From Croceitalea marina (GTDB lineage Bacteria > Bacteroidota > Bacteroidia > Flavobacteriales > Flavobacteriaceae), in contig NZ_JBHULB010000016.1 in the NCBI RefSeq assembly GCF_042684265.1, positions 186,001-250,000 on the forward strand: 64,000 nt of DNA. The letters run 5' to 3'. The notes below the pieces were generated by a model. It was not told the DNA's origin. It saw only the letters and a program-made list of their open reading frames with translations, and did not search any database. Made by a program: the position numbers and the translations under genes. Shown here in pieces: positions 50,063 to 58,644 of the stretch (positions are counted from its first letter, which is position 1; each line of letters starts with the position of its first letter).

Positions 50063-52368
50063 ATGGATAATCAAAAATTTCTTCACAAAAAGCTGTTGCC
50101 GCTAACCCTGTTGGCACTCTTTATATCACAAGTCAGCATTGCCCAAAAAGTAGTCCATTACGACCTGTATGTAAGAGATACGGTTGTAAACTACGCAGGC
50201 AAAGAAAAAAGGGCAATCGCTGTAAACGGGCAAATCCCAATGCCCACGCTTGAATTTACAGAGGGCGACACGGCAGAAATTGTTGTCCATAACCAGTTGA
50301 AAGAAAGTACATCCCTGCATTGGCACGGGCTATTCCTGCCCAATAAAGAAGACGGTGTACCTTTCTTAACGCAAATGCCCATAGAACCCGGCACAACCTA
50401 TACTTACCGTTTCCCGATTATTCAGACCGGAACGCACTGGTATCATTCACATTCGGGCTTGCAGGAGCAGATTGGTATGTACGGCAGCTTTATAATGCAC
50501 AAAAGGGCTGATGACAAAACATTCAGGAAAGGCATTGACGATTTGCCGGAAATTCCCATAATGCTAAGCGAATGGACGAACCTCAATCCCAACAATGTAC
50601 ACCGTATGCTGCACAATGCAAGCGATTGGTTTGCCATAAGAAAAGGCGCAACACAAAGCTATGCCGAAGCCATCCAAAGCGGTAAATTCAAAACCAAGCT
50701 GACCAACGAATGGAAACGTATGTTGGCTATGGACGTGAGCGATGTATATTACGAACGTGTGCTGATGAACGGCAATCATCATACAGACCTGAAAAGCATT
50801 GACGGCAAGCCGTTAAAAGCAGGCGACAAAGTGCGTTTGCGGATTTCTAATGGCGGTGCATCCTCTTACTTTTGGCTTCGCTACGCAGGCGGTAAAATGT
50901 CCGTAGTGGCAAGCGACGGCAACGATGTGCAACCTGTGGATGTGGACAGGCTGATTATCGCTGTATCTGAAACTTACGCGATGTAGTCGTTACCATTCCC
51001 GAAGACGGTAAAGCCTTTGAATTTATGGCAACTACCGAAGACCGTACCCAATCCACAAGCTATTTTATTGGCAGCGGTACAAAACAATATGTTGGGGAAA
51101 TGCCACGCCTGAAATATTTTGAGGGTATGAAGATGATGAATGATATGATGAAGATGAACGGCGACCTTGACGATATGGGAATGAATATGAGCCTTAACCA
51201 AATGGATATGAACGTAGTAATGTATCCTGAAATTACAGGCGAAGAAAAGGGCAAGAAAGCTAAGGACAATGGGCAGCCAATGGAGCATCACGGGGAAAAC
51301 CATAAAATGAATACGGACGAAGACCCCAACCGTTATAATGCCAATGCGTTGAGCAATATAGTAACGCTCAATTACGCAATGCTGAAATCGCCACACAATA
51401 CCACATTGCCAAAAGATGCTCCGGTAAAAGAACTGAAATTTACCCTTACCGGAAATATGAACCGTTACGTTTGGAGTATGGATAATAAGGTCTTGGCAGA
51501 AAGCGACAAAATACCTGTAAAGAAAGGCGAGATTTTGAGGATTACCATTCACAACAACTCAATGATGCGCCACCCGATACACCTGCACGGTTTTGATTTC
51601 AGGGTGCTGAATGAGCACGGCGAAAATGCACCGATGAAAAATATAATCGACATTATGCCGATGGAAACCGATACCATCGAGTTTCTTGCCAATACCGAGG
51701 GCGATTGGTTTTTCCATTGCCATATCCTGTACCATATGATGGCAGGAATGAACAGGGTTTTTGCAGTGGACGATTATAAAAATCCCGAATTGCCCAACAA
51801 GGAAAAAGCCTATAAAATGTTACAGCGGGAAAGCAATATGCCACACTTAATGGCACAGAGCGACTTTGCCATCAACGGTATAGACGGGGAAGCTATGCTG
51901 ATGAACGCCCGTTACAGTTTGGGTACAGAATGGCGTTTAGGCTACAACGATATGCACGGCTACGAAGTAGAAACCCATTTAGGACGTTACATCGGTAAAA
52001 TGCAATGGCTGATGCCGTTTATCGGTTTCGATTGGCGATACCGCAAAATGGGAATGGACGAACACGAGCAAAACCTGTTCGGACAGGTCAATAAAAAGGA
52101 CAACCGGGCAGCAGTCAGCTTGGGTGTAATGTACACCCTGCCAATGCTCGTTAATGTACAGGCAGAAGTATATCACGATGGGATTTTTCGTGTATCGTTA
52201 ATGCGTGAGGATATACCTATCTCCCGAAGACTAAGAGCCGGATTTATGGTCAATACCGATTTGGAATATATGGCAGACCTGCGGTATATCCTGACAAGGC
52301 ATATCGGTATCAGAACACACTATGATAGTGATATGGGCTTTGGTGTAGGGCTTTCGCTCATCTACTAA
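50063..52368 (+). pseudogene. Multicopper oxidase (periplasmic CopA-type) disrupted by a 2-nt frameshift
   Basis: The frame opens at 50063 (MDNQKFLHKKLLPL, signal peptide ending SIAQ) and stops at a TAG at 50984-50986. Removing one CG of the CGCG at 50977-50980 restores ETYDVVVTIPEDGKAFEF and one frame to 52368 (about 767 residues). All copper motifs are present: HWHGLFLP and THWYHSHSG in the first part, HPIHLHGF and FFHCHILYHMM in the second. A Met-rich loop (MKMMNDMMKMNGDLDDMGMN) lies between. The last ~150 residues form a beta-rich CopB-like domain. As written it yields a 307-residue truncated N-half; the second part could start only internally (ATG 51025). A sequencing error is possible. 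Confidence 0.85.
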
Positions 52369-52390
52369 AGCATTTCAATACAAGATTGGG

Positions 52391-52422
52391 AAAGGTTGTA
52401 GCGTTGCTATGACCTTTTTGCT
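52391..52422 (+). terminator. Terminator after the multicopper oxidase gene
   Basis: AAAGGTTGTAGC / GCTATGACCTTT arms with one internal mismatch pair and a T-rich tail. Confidence 0.6.
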
Positions 52423-52439
52423 TTTTATAATACGGGCTA

Positions 52440-52481
52440 AATCAGTAAAAGTCACAAATCAAACAAGAAATATCACAATAG
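52440..52481 (+). promoter_or_regulatory. Direct-repeat operator upstream of HMA chaperone copy 2
   Basis: AATCAGTAAAAGTCACAAATC and AAGAAATATCACAATAG; the repeated (G/A)TCACAA cores start at 52451 and 52472, 21 bp apart. It lies about 103 bp before the ATG at 52545 with GAATTTTGC as -7 region. It is the cleanest copy of the family. Confidence 0.72.
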
Positions 52482-52544
52482 CAGGCTTTGGAATTATGCT
52501 GAATTTTGCAACAGTACAAAACATTATAAATAAATTTCAAAAAA

Positions 52545-52766
52545 ATGGAAAATAGAGAATTTCAATTCAAAACCAACCTTAATTGTGGTGGATGCGTATC
52601 AAAAGTAAAAGCTGATTTGGACGGAGCGGACGGTATCTGCGAATGGAATGTAGATACAGCTAACAATGACAAAATTCTAACCGTAAAATCAGAGGGAATT
52701 ACAGAAGATGAAATAGTTGCCATCGTTAAGAAAAAAGGCTTTAAAGCAGAACCTTTAATGGTTTAA
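52545..52766 (+). CDS. HMA-domain copper chaperone (copy 2)
   Basis: A 73-residue protein, FKTNLNCGGCVSKVKADLDG with CxxC, otherwise as copy 1. It is monocistronic with its own direct-repeat operator. The two chaperone genes bracket the DUF3347-oxidase unit, suggesting a duplication of promoter plus gene. Confidence 0.88.
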   Translation: MENREFQFKTNLNCGGCVSKVKADLDGADGICEWNVDTANNDKILTVKSEGITEDEIVAIVKKKGFKAEPLMV

Positions 52767-52927
52767 TACACAAGCCCTATTCAGTTTCAAAAGTGAAAGC
52801 GGATATGGCTTTCCTATAAGCATACTATAACAAACATATTGAAATGAGGTAATTTATTGTAGGATACCTGCAATTACTGCCTCATTTTATCCTTTTTATT
52901 GGTATCATACTTAAAATTCCGCTTTCA

Positions 52928-53755
52928 ATGACAGATTATTGCCATACTATAATAAACGAATTAGACGATAGAATAAGTGAATTGACCTACGAGCAGAATA
53001 ATTCATTGGTATCGTATGAAAATGCTATTGTGCTGGTATTGCAGAAGATTGAAGAGGTAAAGAAGCACATTCAAGAAAAGGGATTTAAAGATGCGGAAGA
53101 AGAAATATTGTTTTTCAAGCAGCTAAAGCCGCAGTTAGTTTCAAAACTTATCTTCTTCAATTCGATTTATAAAATTGAAACAAAAAGACCACGTGGAGGG
53201 GATAAAATTATCAGGAAATACCTCAATATTGAGCTTTCCAAAATCAAGCGGTACTTCGATGCCAATCTGGAATTTTACAAGTATTACAGAACCAACAGCA
53301 CCCATCTTGATAACAAATACTTTGTACGTGGCAAACACGATATTAAGCTAAGTTTAGACACCTATTATTTTGAGGCAGACCACAATTTTACAACCTCACA
53401 CGATTACAAAGTAGCCAAGATTATTGCCAATGATTTGATACAGGTTTATCTCGAAGACCAGTTGAATAACAACAGTCAGAAAAGAATTTGGGAAAACCCG
53501 CCTTTAAACTGGACGGGCAGCAAGACCTCACTCATCGAGTTGATATATTCGCTGCATTCGCAAGGTTCGATTGACAACGGTAATGCAGACATTAAAATCA
53601 TAGCCAAAACCTTTGAAAATATGTTTAATATTGACTTAGGGGATTTCTATCATTCCTATCTGGAATTGAAAGCCAGAAAGATGAACCGCACAAAGTTCCT
53701 CGATAGTCTTCGGGATGCGCTCATTAAAAGGATGGACGAACAAGACGAAAAATAA
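52928..53755 (+). CDS. RteC-family regulator (second copy)
   Basis: A 275-residue RteC-domain protein (IEEVKKHIQEKGFKDAEEEI, FNSIYKIETKRPRGGDK, YKYYRTNSTHLDNKYFVRGK, SHDYKVAKIIANDLIQVYL; C-terminal HTH-like NIDLGDFYHSYLELKARKMN). It is a diverged paralogue of RteC at 28.1 kb and the last complete ICE-like gene before the junction. In related elements RteC-type genes near the element end control excision. A terminator overlaps its stop. Confidence 0.85.
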   Translation: MTDYCHTIINELDDRISELTYEQNNSLVSYENAIVLVLQKIEEVKKHIQEKGFKDAEEEILFFKQLKPQLVSKLIFFNSIYKIETKRPRGGDKIIRKYLNIELSKIKRYFDANLEFYKYYRTNSTHLDNKYFVRGKHDIKLSLDTYYFEADHNFTTSHDYKVAKIIANDLIQVYLEDQLNNNSQKRIWENPPLNWTGSKTSLIELIYSLHSQGSIDNGNADIKIIAKTFENMFNIDLGDFYHSYLELKARKMNRTKFLDSLRDALIKRMDEQDEK

Positions 53756-53788
53756 AGGTAAAGTTTCACGGCTTTACCTTTATTTTTT
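53753..53788 (+). terminator. Terminator of the second rteC
   Basis: Perfect 11-bp arms TAAAGGTAAAG/CTTTACCTTTA, 8-nt loop, T run. It begins inside the stop codon region of the gene. Confidence 0.85.
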
Positions 53789-53789
53789 A

Positions 53790-53797
53790 TAAATTTG
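53790..53797 (+). promoter_or_regulatory. -7 promoter box for a short reading frame at the junction
   Basis: TAAATTTG matches TAnnTTTG exactly and stands 26 bp before an ATG at 53823. Confidence 0.45.
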
Positions 53798-53822
53798 CAG
53801 TAATGATTTACAAGGTAATCAA

Positions 53823-53915
53823 ATGAAAACAAGTGCAGTAAGCACCATTACTAAATCGTTACCGATAGTACTTCCGGTACTTGTAAACTACTCTTTATTA
53901 GCCGATTTAGGTTAA
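53823..53915 (+). CDS. Short reading frame at the ICE/chromosome junction, possibly a truncated gene
   Basis: A 30-residue frame, MKTSAVSTITKSLPIVLPVL ... LLADLG, preceded by a well-placed promoter box. Its stop overlaps the stop codon of the convergent AraC gene. It matches nothing I recognise. It may be the first part of a gene cut at the junction (for example the ICE terminal gene) or a leader peptide. Low confidence. Confidence 0.25.
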   Translation: MKTSAVSTITKSLPIVLPVLVNYSLLADLG

Positions 53916-54745
53916 ATTAATCTTTTTTGTTTAAAAACGCGTATAAAGTGAGACGGGTCTTCAAAGCCACTTTCAAAGGATATTTGATTAATGGGAAGGT
54001 CTGTGTTTAAAAGACGATGAAGAGCCAAATCTAACTTACGCTGTTTCAGCCAGACCCCAGGAGTTGTTTTATAATGGTCTTTGAACGTCTTTTTGAATTT
54101 TGATAGACTCATGTGGCAAAGCTTTGCATAATCTTCAATTTTTAGATTATACCCAAAGTTCTCTTCCATTATTCGTGTCATATGATACGTCTGGTCTTGA
54201 CACAAGGAAACAAAGTAATCAGCTAAATCTTGATGATCCTTACTAGCACACAAGCTTAACAACAATTCTTCAAACTTTAATTTTATCAGTTGACTACTAG
54301 GTTTTTGATCTAATGTGAGATAAGAAGATATTGATTCGCAATAACTTTCTAACAATCGATTCGATTTCACCGGCAAGACAGCGTCTTGATTAGAAAGCTG
54401 TTTTTGCGAAGTATCTAAAAAGGAAGTGTTTTTCGACAAAAACGTCTTGATGAAATCATCGGGAATAAAAAAGAAAATTGCACAAAATTCATCATCAAAG
54501 AACTGATGGGTAAGATTGGCGCCCTTTTTAATAAAAAGGATGTCACCTTGTTCAACTTCATAGTCGTGATATAGTGTTCTCCACATTTTTTTACCAGACA
54601 GCACAAAGGCAAAATAGTTGCTGTCTGACCAAATTCCGAATTTAGTCTCCTCTTGAACACAGGTGTACTCAACAAACAACAATTCGTTTGCTTCCAACTT
54701 AATAAAGTCATTACTCTGTTTTATAAAGGAATATAAATTTACCAT
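53912..54745 (-). CDS. AraC-family regulator, probably missing its last residues
   Basis: A 277-residue regulator. The N-terminal sensing domain has FAFVLSGKKMWRTLYHDYEV and DILFIKKGANLTHQF. The C-terminal double HTH has LKIEDYAKLCHMSLSKFKKT, FKDHYKTTPGVWLKQRKLDL, and NQISFESGFEDPSHFIRVFK. Family members normally continue after RVFKQK with a G-x-x-P-x-x-[FY] motif; here it ends RVFKQKRLI. The likely cause is the ICE junction at about 53924. It is AT-rich like the DNA to its right, so it belongs to the chromosome side. Confidence 0.8.
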   Translation of the reverse strand: MVNLYSFIKQSNDFIKLEANELLFVEYTCVQEETKFGIWSDSNYFAFVLSGKKMWRTLYHDYEVEQGDILFIKKGANLTHQFFDDEFCAIFFFIPDDFIKTFLSKNTSFLDTSQKQLSNQDAVLPVKSNRLLESYCESISSYLTLDQKPSSQLIKLKFEELLLSLCASKDHQDLADYFVSLCQDQTYHMTRIMEENFGYNLKIEDYAKLCHMSLSKFKKTFKDHYKTTPGVWLKQRKLDLALHRLLNTDLPINQISFESGFEDPSHFIRVFKQKRLI

Positions 54746-54834
54746 GTTTTTATTATTGCCAATGGTCTCGGCCTTTTCTAAAAATAATAAATGTTTTTTG
54801 TCTTAACCAACCGCCATATTTAGTAATAGCCATT

Positions 54835-54841
54835 GTTGTGC
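54835..54841 (-). other. GTTGTGC end motif of a cassette-like element
   Basis: On the minus strand this reads GCACAAC directly after the DUF6090 stop, within AACGAAAGCACAACAATGGC. The same GAAAGCACAACAA block follows the M20 gene (57116-57122). The complementary motif GCACAAC (+ strand) precedes the next gene start (55609, 58651). It is proposed as a recombination-box-like boundary. Confidence 0.4.
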
Positions 54842-54846
54842 TTTCG

Positions 54847-55584
54847 TTATTTGTTATTTAATTCAGTATCTATGAACTTAATAATCTCCAATCCCTCTTC
54901 AATTAGTCCATCTATTTTATTTTCTAAACTGTATGCATAAGATAATTCACGGTCAACTATTTTCCTAAATTCAACAGACCTAAAAGCTATCATCATTTCT
55001 TTACTGTCATATTTAGAAATATAATTTGGGTTAGAGGAATTATATGGTCGTAATCCTGTAATGAACTTTATAATATCACTTTTATAAGTTTCCACATTAA
55101 TCTCATCCGCATCAAGTCCCCAATAATATTTTTTCACTTTAATTTTAATGGAATCTTTCGAAACTAATTGGAAATTGCCAGTGCTTAATAGTTCATTGAA
55201 CGTGTTTCTGCTTAATATTCCCAATCCATTTGTAATCATACCTCCTTTAGACACGTTATTTAAAAAAGCGATAGTATCCTTAATTTCAATATTCGCTTCG
55301 CTATATTTTTTAGCAGCTAATAATCCCTCAATTTTATATGGCAACCTATTTTTTATGTAATAGTCCAAAACTGAATTATTATTTTGAATTTCTTTTTTAA
55401 TGTCATTTAAATATTTAGACTCACTCCTTTTGTCAATCCGACTTTGATTCCAATTATTAATGGACAAAGCAATTAAAATCCCAATAACAACAAGAAGAAT
55501 TTCTCCAATAGCATATTTCAAGTACTTTCCAGTTTTGTTTTCCAGAAGCAAATTTTGTCTAATTTTTCTAACGAATTTTATCAT
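54847..55584 (-). CDS. DUF6090 family membrane protein
   Basis: A 245-residue protein typical of Flavobacteriia. The start MIKFVRKIRQNLLLENKTGK is followed by one membrane helix (IGEILLVVIGILIALSINNW) and a helical, charged domain. An earlier ATG at 55614 is less likely than 55584, because the MIKF-R-I start is the family hallmark. Function unknown; the family is often found in repeated paralogues. It is bounded by cassette-like repeats on both sides. Confidence 0.8.
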   Translation of the reverse strand: MIKFVRKIRQNLLLENKTGKYLKYAIGEILLVVIGILIALSINNWNQSRIDKRSESKYLNDIKKEIQNNNSVLDYYIKNRLPYKIEGLLAAKKYSEANIEIKDTIAFLNNVSKGGMITNGLGILSRNTFNELLSTGNFQLVSKDSIKIKVKKYYWGLDADEINVETYKSDIIKFITGLRPYNSSNPNYISKYDSKEMMIAFRSVEFRKIVDRELSYAYSLENKIDGLIEEGLEIIKFIDTELNNK

Positions 55585-55602
55585 TGGTTGGTGGTTGGTT
55601 AT

Positions 55603-55801
55603 TATGAAGCACAACGGTCAGGCGGGTATTGCGAGTAGCGTCTCAAAATATTTGAGATAGCTACGTGAGCAATTAGGCGCTGTTCGTCCATACCTGCTTG
55701 ACATGACTAGTTCCGACAGCGTGTTGTTCCGTCTGAGGTTTATTGGCTTAAGTTAGGGAATTTTATGGACGAATTACAGTCGTACTGACTGGCCGATGAT
55801 G
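55603..55801. repeat. Structured repeat R1 (copy of R2), cassette-boundary element
   Basis: About 199 bp, roughly 90% identical by eye to R2 at 58645-58840. It contains nested inverted repeats: outer GGTCAG/CTGGCC, then GCGGGTAT/ATACCTGC, AGCGTCT/AGGCGCT and CTCAAA/TTTGAG, and a perfect TTCGTCCATA/TATGGACGAA pair. It begins with GAAGCACAAC. There is no reading frame. The rest of the 55585-56092 interval shows no gene. Confidence 0.8.
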
Positions 55802-56092
55802 GCAAATAAGAAAAAGGTAGAATATAGGCGAATGTTTTTTTGACTATAACCCTTGTTGATGGGTTCTGGCAAAGGATAATTATGTTTCAAATTTAATGTA
55901 GCCTTTATTCAGTACGGGGCACTTATGATCATACAGATGCCAGTGAATACCTAAAGGTCTATCACATATAGAATGCGGAGCAAGTTATATTAAAAGAAAA
56001 AGTGGTTTAAGATTTAAATAAAATATTGATTATGTTTGAGACAATGGACTTGCGCTTTTCATAGAAGCCATTGTTACCTGCTGGCTTTTAGC

Positions 56093-56911
56093 TCAGTTTA
56101 AATATTCTAAGACAGTATATAGCACACTTTTGGTTCTTAAAATACGAAAATGCCCAGTTCCCTCAACTTCTTTAAATTCGGAATCAGTCCAATTTTGATG
56201 AACATTTTTAGACCTTGAAATTGGAATTACTTTATCGTTTTTATCGTGAATGATTAACGCATTTTGAACATTTATTGTTTTTACAAATTCGCTCACATTT
56301 AGTGTTTCAACAGGTTTTCCTGTTTCCTTTTCCAATCGGTTAATCAGTTTATTTTTAACATTATCATTAATCCCAACCATTTCAGAAATGTCATCAATTC
56401 GCTCGGTAAATTTGTCTGGTGTAGTTAGTAAAACGTATTTCTCGATTTCTAATTCTGGATTGTTAAACAATGCATATGTTGTTGCAACTCCACCAAATGA
56501 ATGACTTATTAATGATTTGATCTCGTATTTCCTAATTAGAACGCCTATCAATTCTGAAAAGTCAAAGAGACTTGTACCTCCTTTACTGCTAAATCCGTGA
56601 GATGGTGCATCAAATGAATAAACAGTATAGTCGTTTTGTAACAACAGTTCTATTAAATCAGAAAAATTTCCTGCCTGACCTTCCCAACCGTGAATTAGAA
56701 GAATTTTCTTTTCGCCACCTTTCCAGGTGTATAATTTTATATTGAACTCTTTGAATTGGAAGTCTTCTTTTTTGGATTTATCCAATGTGTCCAATTCATT
56801 TGTTCTAAGTTTTCGGATTTGAGGATTGGTCAATTGATTATAGGCAAATGAAGTAATTGCACTTGGAAATAGAGTAGATGCTATTCGAACGAGGCTTTTT
56901 TTTATATACAC
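56093..56911 (-). CDS. Alpha/beta hydrolase
   Basis: A 272-residue alpha/beta-hydrolase. The oxyanion region is LLIHGWEGQAGN (near residue 70), the nucleophile elbow SHSFGGVATTY (near 138), the acid IIHDKNDKVIP, and the catalytic His in GTGHFRIL near the end. The N-terminus (LVRIASTLFPSAITSFAYNQ) is weakly hydrophobic and may associate with the membrane. The substrate is unknown. It lies alone between two structured intergenic elements. Confidence 0.85.
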   Translation of the reverse strand: MYIKKSLVRIASTLFPSAITSFAYNQLTNPQIRKLRTNELDTLDKSKKEDFQFKEFNIKLYTWKGGEKKILLIHGWEGQAGNFSDLIELLLQNDYTVYSFDAPSHGFSSKGGTSLFDFSELIGVLIRKYEIKSLISHSFGGVATTYALFNNPELEIEKYVLLTTPDKFTERIDDISEMVGINDNVKNKLINRLEKETGKPVETLNVSEFVKTINVQNALIIHDKNDKVIPISRSKNVHQNWTDSEFKEVEGTGHFRILRTKSVLYTVLEYLN

Positions 56912-56934
56912 GATGTTTTTTATCTTGCAACGGT

Positions 56935-57122
56935 TGAGCTATGAACAGTACGGGAGCGAACTAGCGTTTGCTTTCCGCCACGCACATAGCAAAATCTTTT
57001 TGTTTTCTTTTTTTCTTTGTCCAGCTAAAAAGCAAAATCCCAAAGATTTTGCGGACTTCATAAAAATACACAAACCTCGCGGTTAAACCCGAAGCCCGTA
57101 TTGTTTATAGGTTTTGTTGTGC
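56935..57122. repeat. Structured intergenic element with cassette-like ends
   Basis: No gene. CTATGAACAGTACGGG (about 56942-56957) pairs with CCCGTATTGTTTATAG (about 57095-57110), differing only at two wobble positions. Inside, GCAAAATCTTT pairs perfectly with AAAGATTTTGC. It starts TTGCAACGG and ends TTTTGTTGTGCTTTCG, the same end motif as found beside the DUF6090 gene. Confidence 0.6.
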
Positions 57123-57188
57123 TTTCGTTTTAATCTTTGCTAAAAACACGATAAGCTCGTCCTTATATTTCAATAAATGATTTATCAT

Positions 57189-58535
57189 TTATTTACTGTT
57201 CAATTCCATATAATCAAATACCAAATTACACATGGCATTAACGCCGATCTTAAACGAACTATCGTCCATGAGGAATTGTGGCGTATGATGGTCTCCGACG
57301 GTTTTTTTATCTCTGCCTATCGTCGTTGCACCAACGAGAAAATAAAGTCCGGGTACTTTTTGAGCGAAGTATGAAAAATCTTCTGCACCTGTTTCTGCAG
57401 GAATCAAAATCACATTTTCTTTTCCTGCAGTTTTCTCCAAAGTTGGCAACATCATTTTGGTTAACTTTTCATTGTTGAAGGTTACTGGAAAACGCATAGA
57501 GTAGGGCAGCTCTACGGTAGCAGTTGCTCCTGCGGCTTGTGCGGTCAATTCTGCGATCTCTCTTATTCTTTTAAGAACATAAGCCTCGTCTTCATTTGTT
57601 AATGTTCTGATAGTGCCCAACATTTCTACTTGTTCTGGTATAACATTACTGCGATTTCCACCATTGATTGCACCTATTGTTACAACCGCAGCATTATTAG
57701 TCAATGTAACATTACGACTTACAATGGTTTGCAGGCTAGTGATGATTTGAGCGGAAACTACAATAGGATCAATACCAGCCCAGGGATATGCGCCATGTGA
57801 TGGCTTTCCTTTAACTGTAATTTTCATATCATTGACGCTTGCCATAATGCCTGCTGGCCGATATAAAATTTTACCTACTTCGTTTAAAGCATCCATATGT
57901 AGCCCAAAAATGACATCTACTTTCGGGTTTTCAAGTACACCTTCTTTTGTCATTAAATCGGCTCCACCTTCTTCTCCTTTAGGTGCGCCCTCTTCGGCTG
58001 GTTGAAAAATAAATTTCACGGTGCCCTTTAGATTGCTTTTCATTTCTGAAAGTATTTCGGCAACTCCCATTAAAATAGCCACGTGACCATCGTGACCGCA
58101 GGCATGCATCACAGAAGTTTCATTACCATTGTACATGGTTTTTACCTTTGAGGCAAATGCTAAGTCATTCTTCTCTTCAACAGGTAAGGCATCCATGTCT
58201 GCTCGCAGTGCTACAACAGGACCGGGCTTATCTCCTTTGAGAATACCAACAACACCTGTAACACCTACTTTTGTTTGGACATCTATACCTAGTGATTCTA
58301 AATGTTTGGCAACTAGGGCTGCTGTACGAAATTCACGATTTCCTAATTCCGGATTTTGGTGAATATCGTGTCGCCAATCGATAACTTTCTGCTCAATCTT
58401 ATCTGCTTTTTTAGTAACCTCTTCACTATAATCTTTGATTTGTGAGAGAGTTAACGTCGAATAAAGCATAAAGACGAATAACGATAGCATTTTTAAAGGG
58501 TATTTAAGGTTTGACTTGTTGGTCTTAATTTTCAT
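57189..58535 (-). CDS. M20-family metallo-amidohydrolase (secreted)
   Basis: A 448-residue M20D peptidase of the hippurate/IAA-amino-acid hydrolase type. A signal peptide (MLSLFVFMLYSTLTLSQ within residues 16-32) sends it out of the cytoplasm. Metal and catalytic motifs are ADMDALPVEE, MHACGHDGHVAILMG (Cys/His ligands), FQPAEEGAPKGEEGGADLM, and GAEDFSYF near the end. It hydrolyses N-acyl or conjugated amino acids. A longer start at 58583 adds MIKFFRRIHNPKHIKE, which resembles a DUF6090 start and may be a remnant; the ATG at 58535 is preferred for the signal peptide. Confidence 0.87.
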   Translation of the reverse strand: MKIKTNKSNLKYPLKMLSLFVFMLYSTLTLSQIKDYSEEVTKKADKIEQKVIDWRHDIHQNPELGNREFRTAALVAKHLESLGIDVQTKVGVTGVVGILKGDKPGPVVALRADMDALPVEEKNDLAFASKVKTMYNGNETSVMHACGHDGHVAILMGVAEILSEMKSNLKGTVKFIFQPAEEGAPKGEEGGADLMTKEGVLENPKVDVIFGLHMDALNEVGKILYRPAGIMASVNDMKITVKGKPSHGAYPWAGIDPIVVSAQIITSLQTIVSRNVTLTNNAAVVTIGAINGGNRSNVIPEQVEMLGTIRTLTNEDEAYVLKRIREIAELTAQAAGATATVELPYSMRFPVTFNNEKLTKMMLPTLEKTAGKENVILIPAETGAEDFSYFAQKVPGLYFLVGATTIGRDKKTVGDHHTPQFLMDDSSFKIGVNAMCNLVFDYMELNSK

Positions 58536-58644
58536 TTCTTTAATGTGTTTTGGATTGTGTATTCTTCTAAAGAATTTAATCATTTGTTGATTGGCATTTC
58601 GATTTATGGGAAGGTAGGATAATTAATTAACTTGAGTTTTGGAT

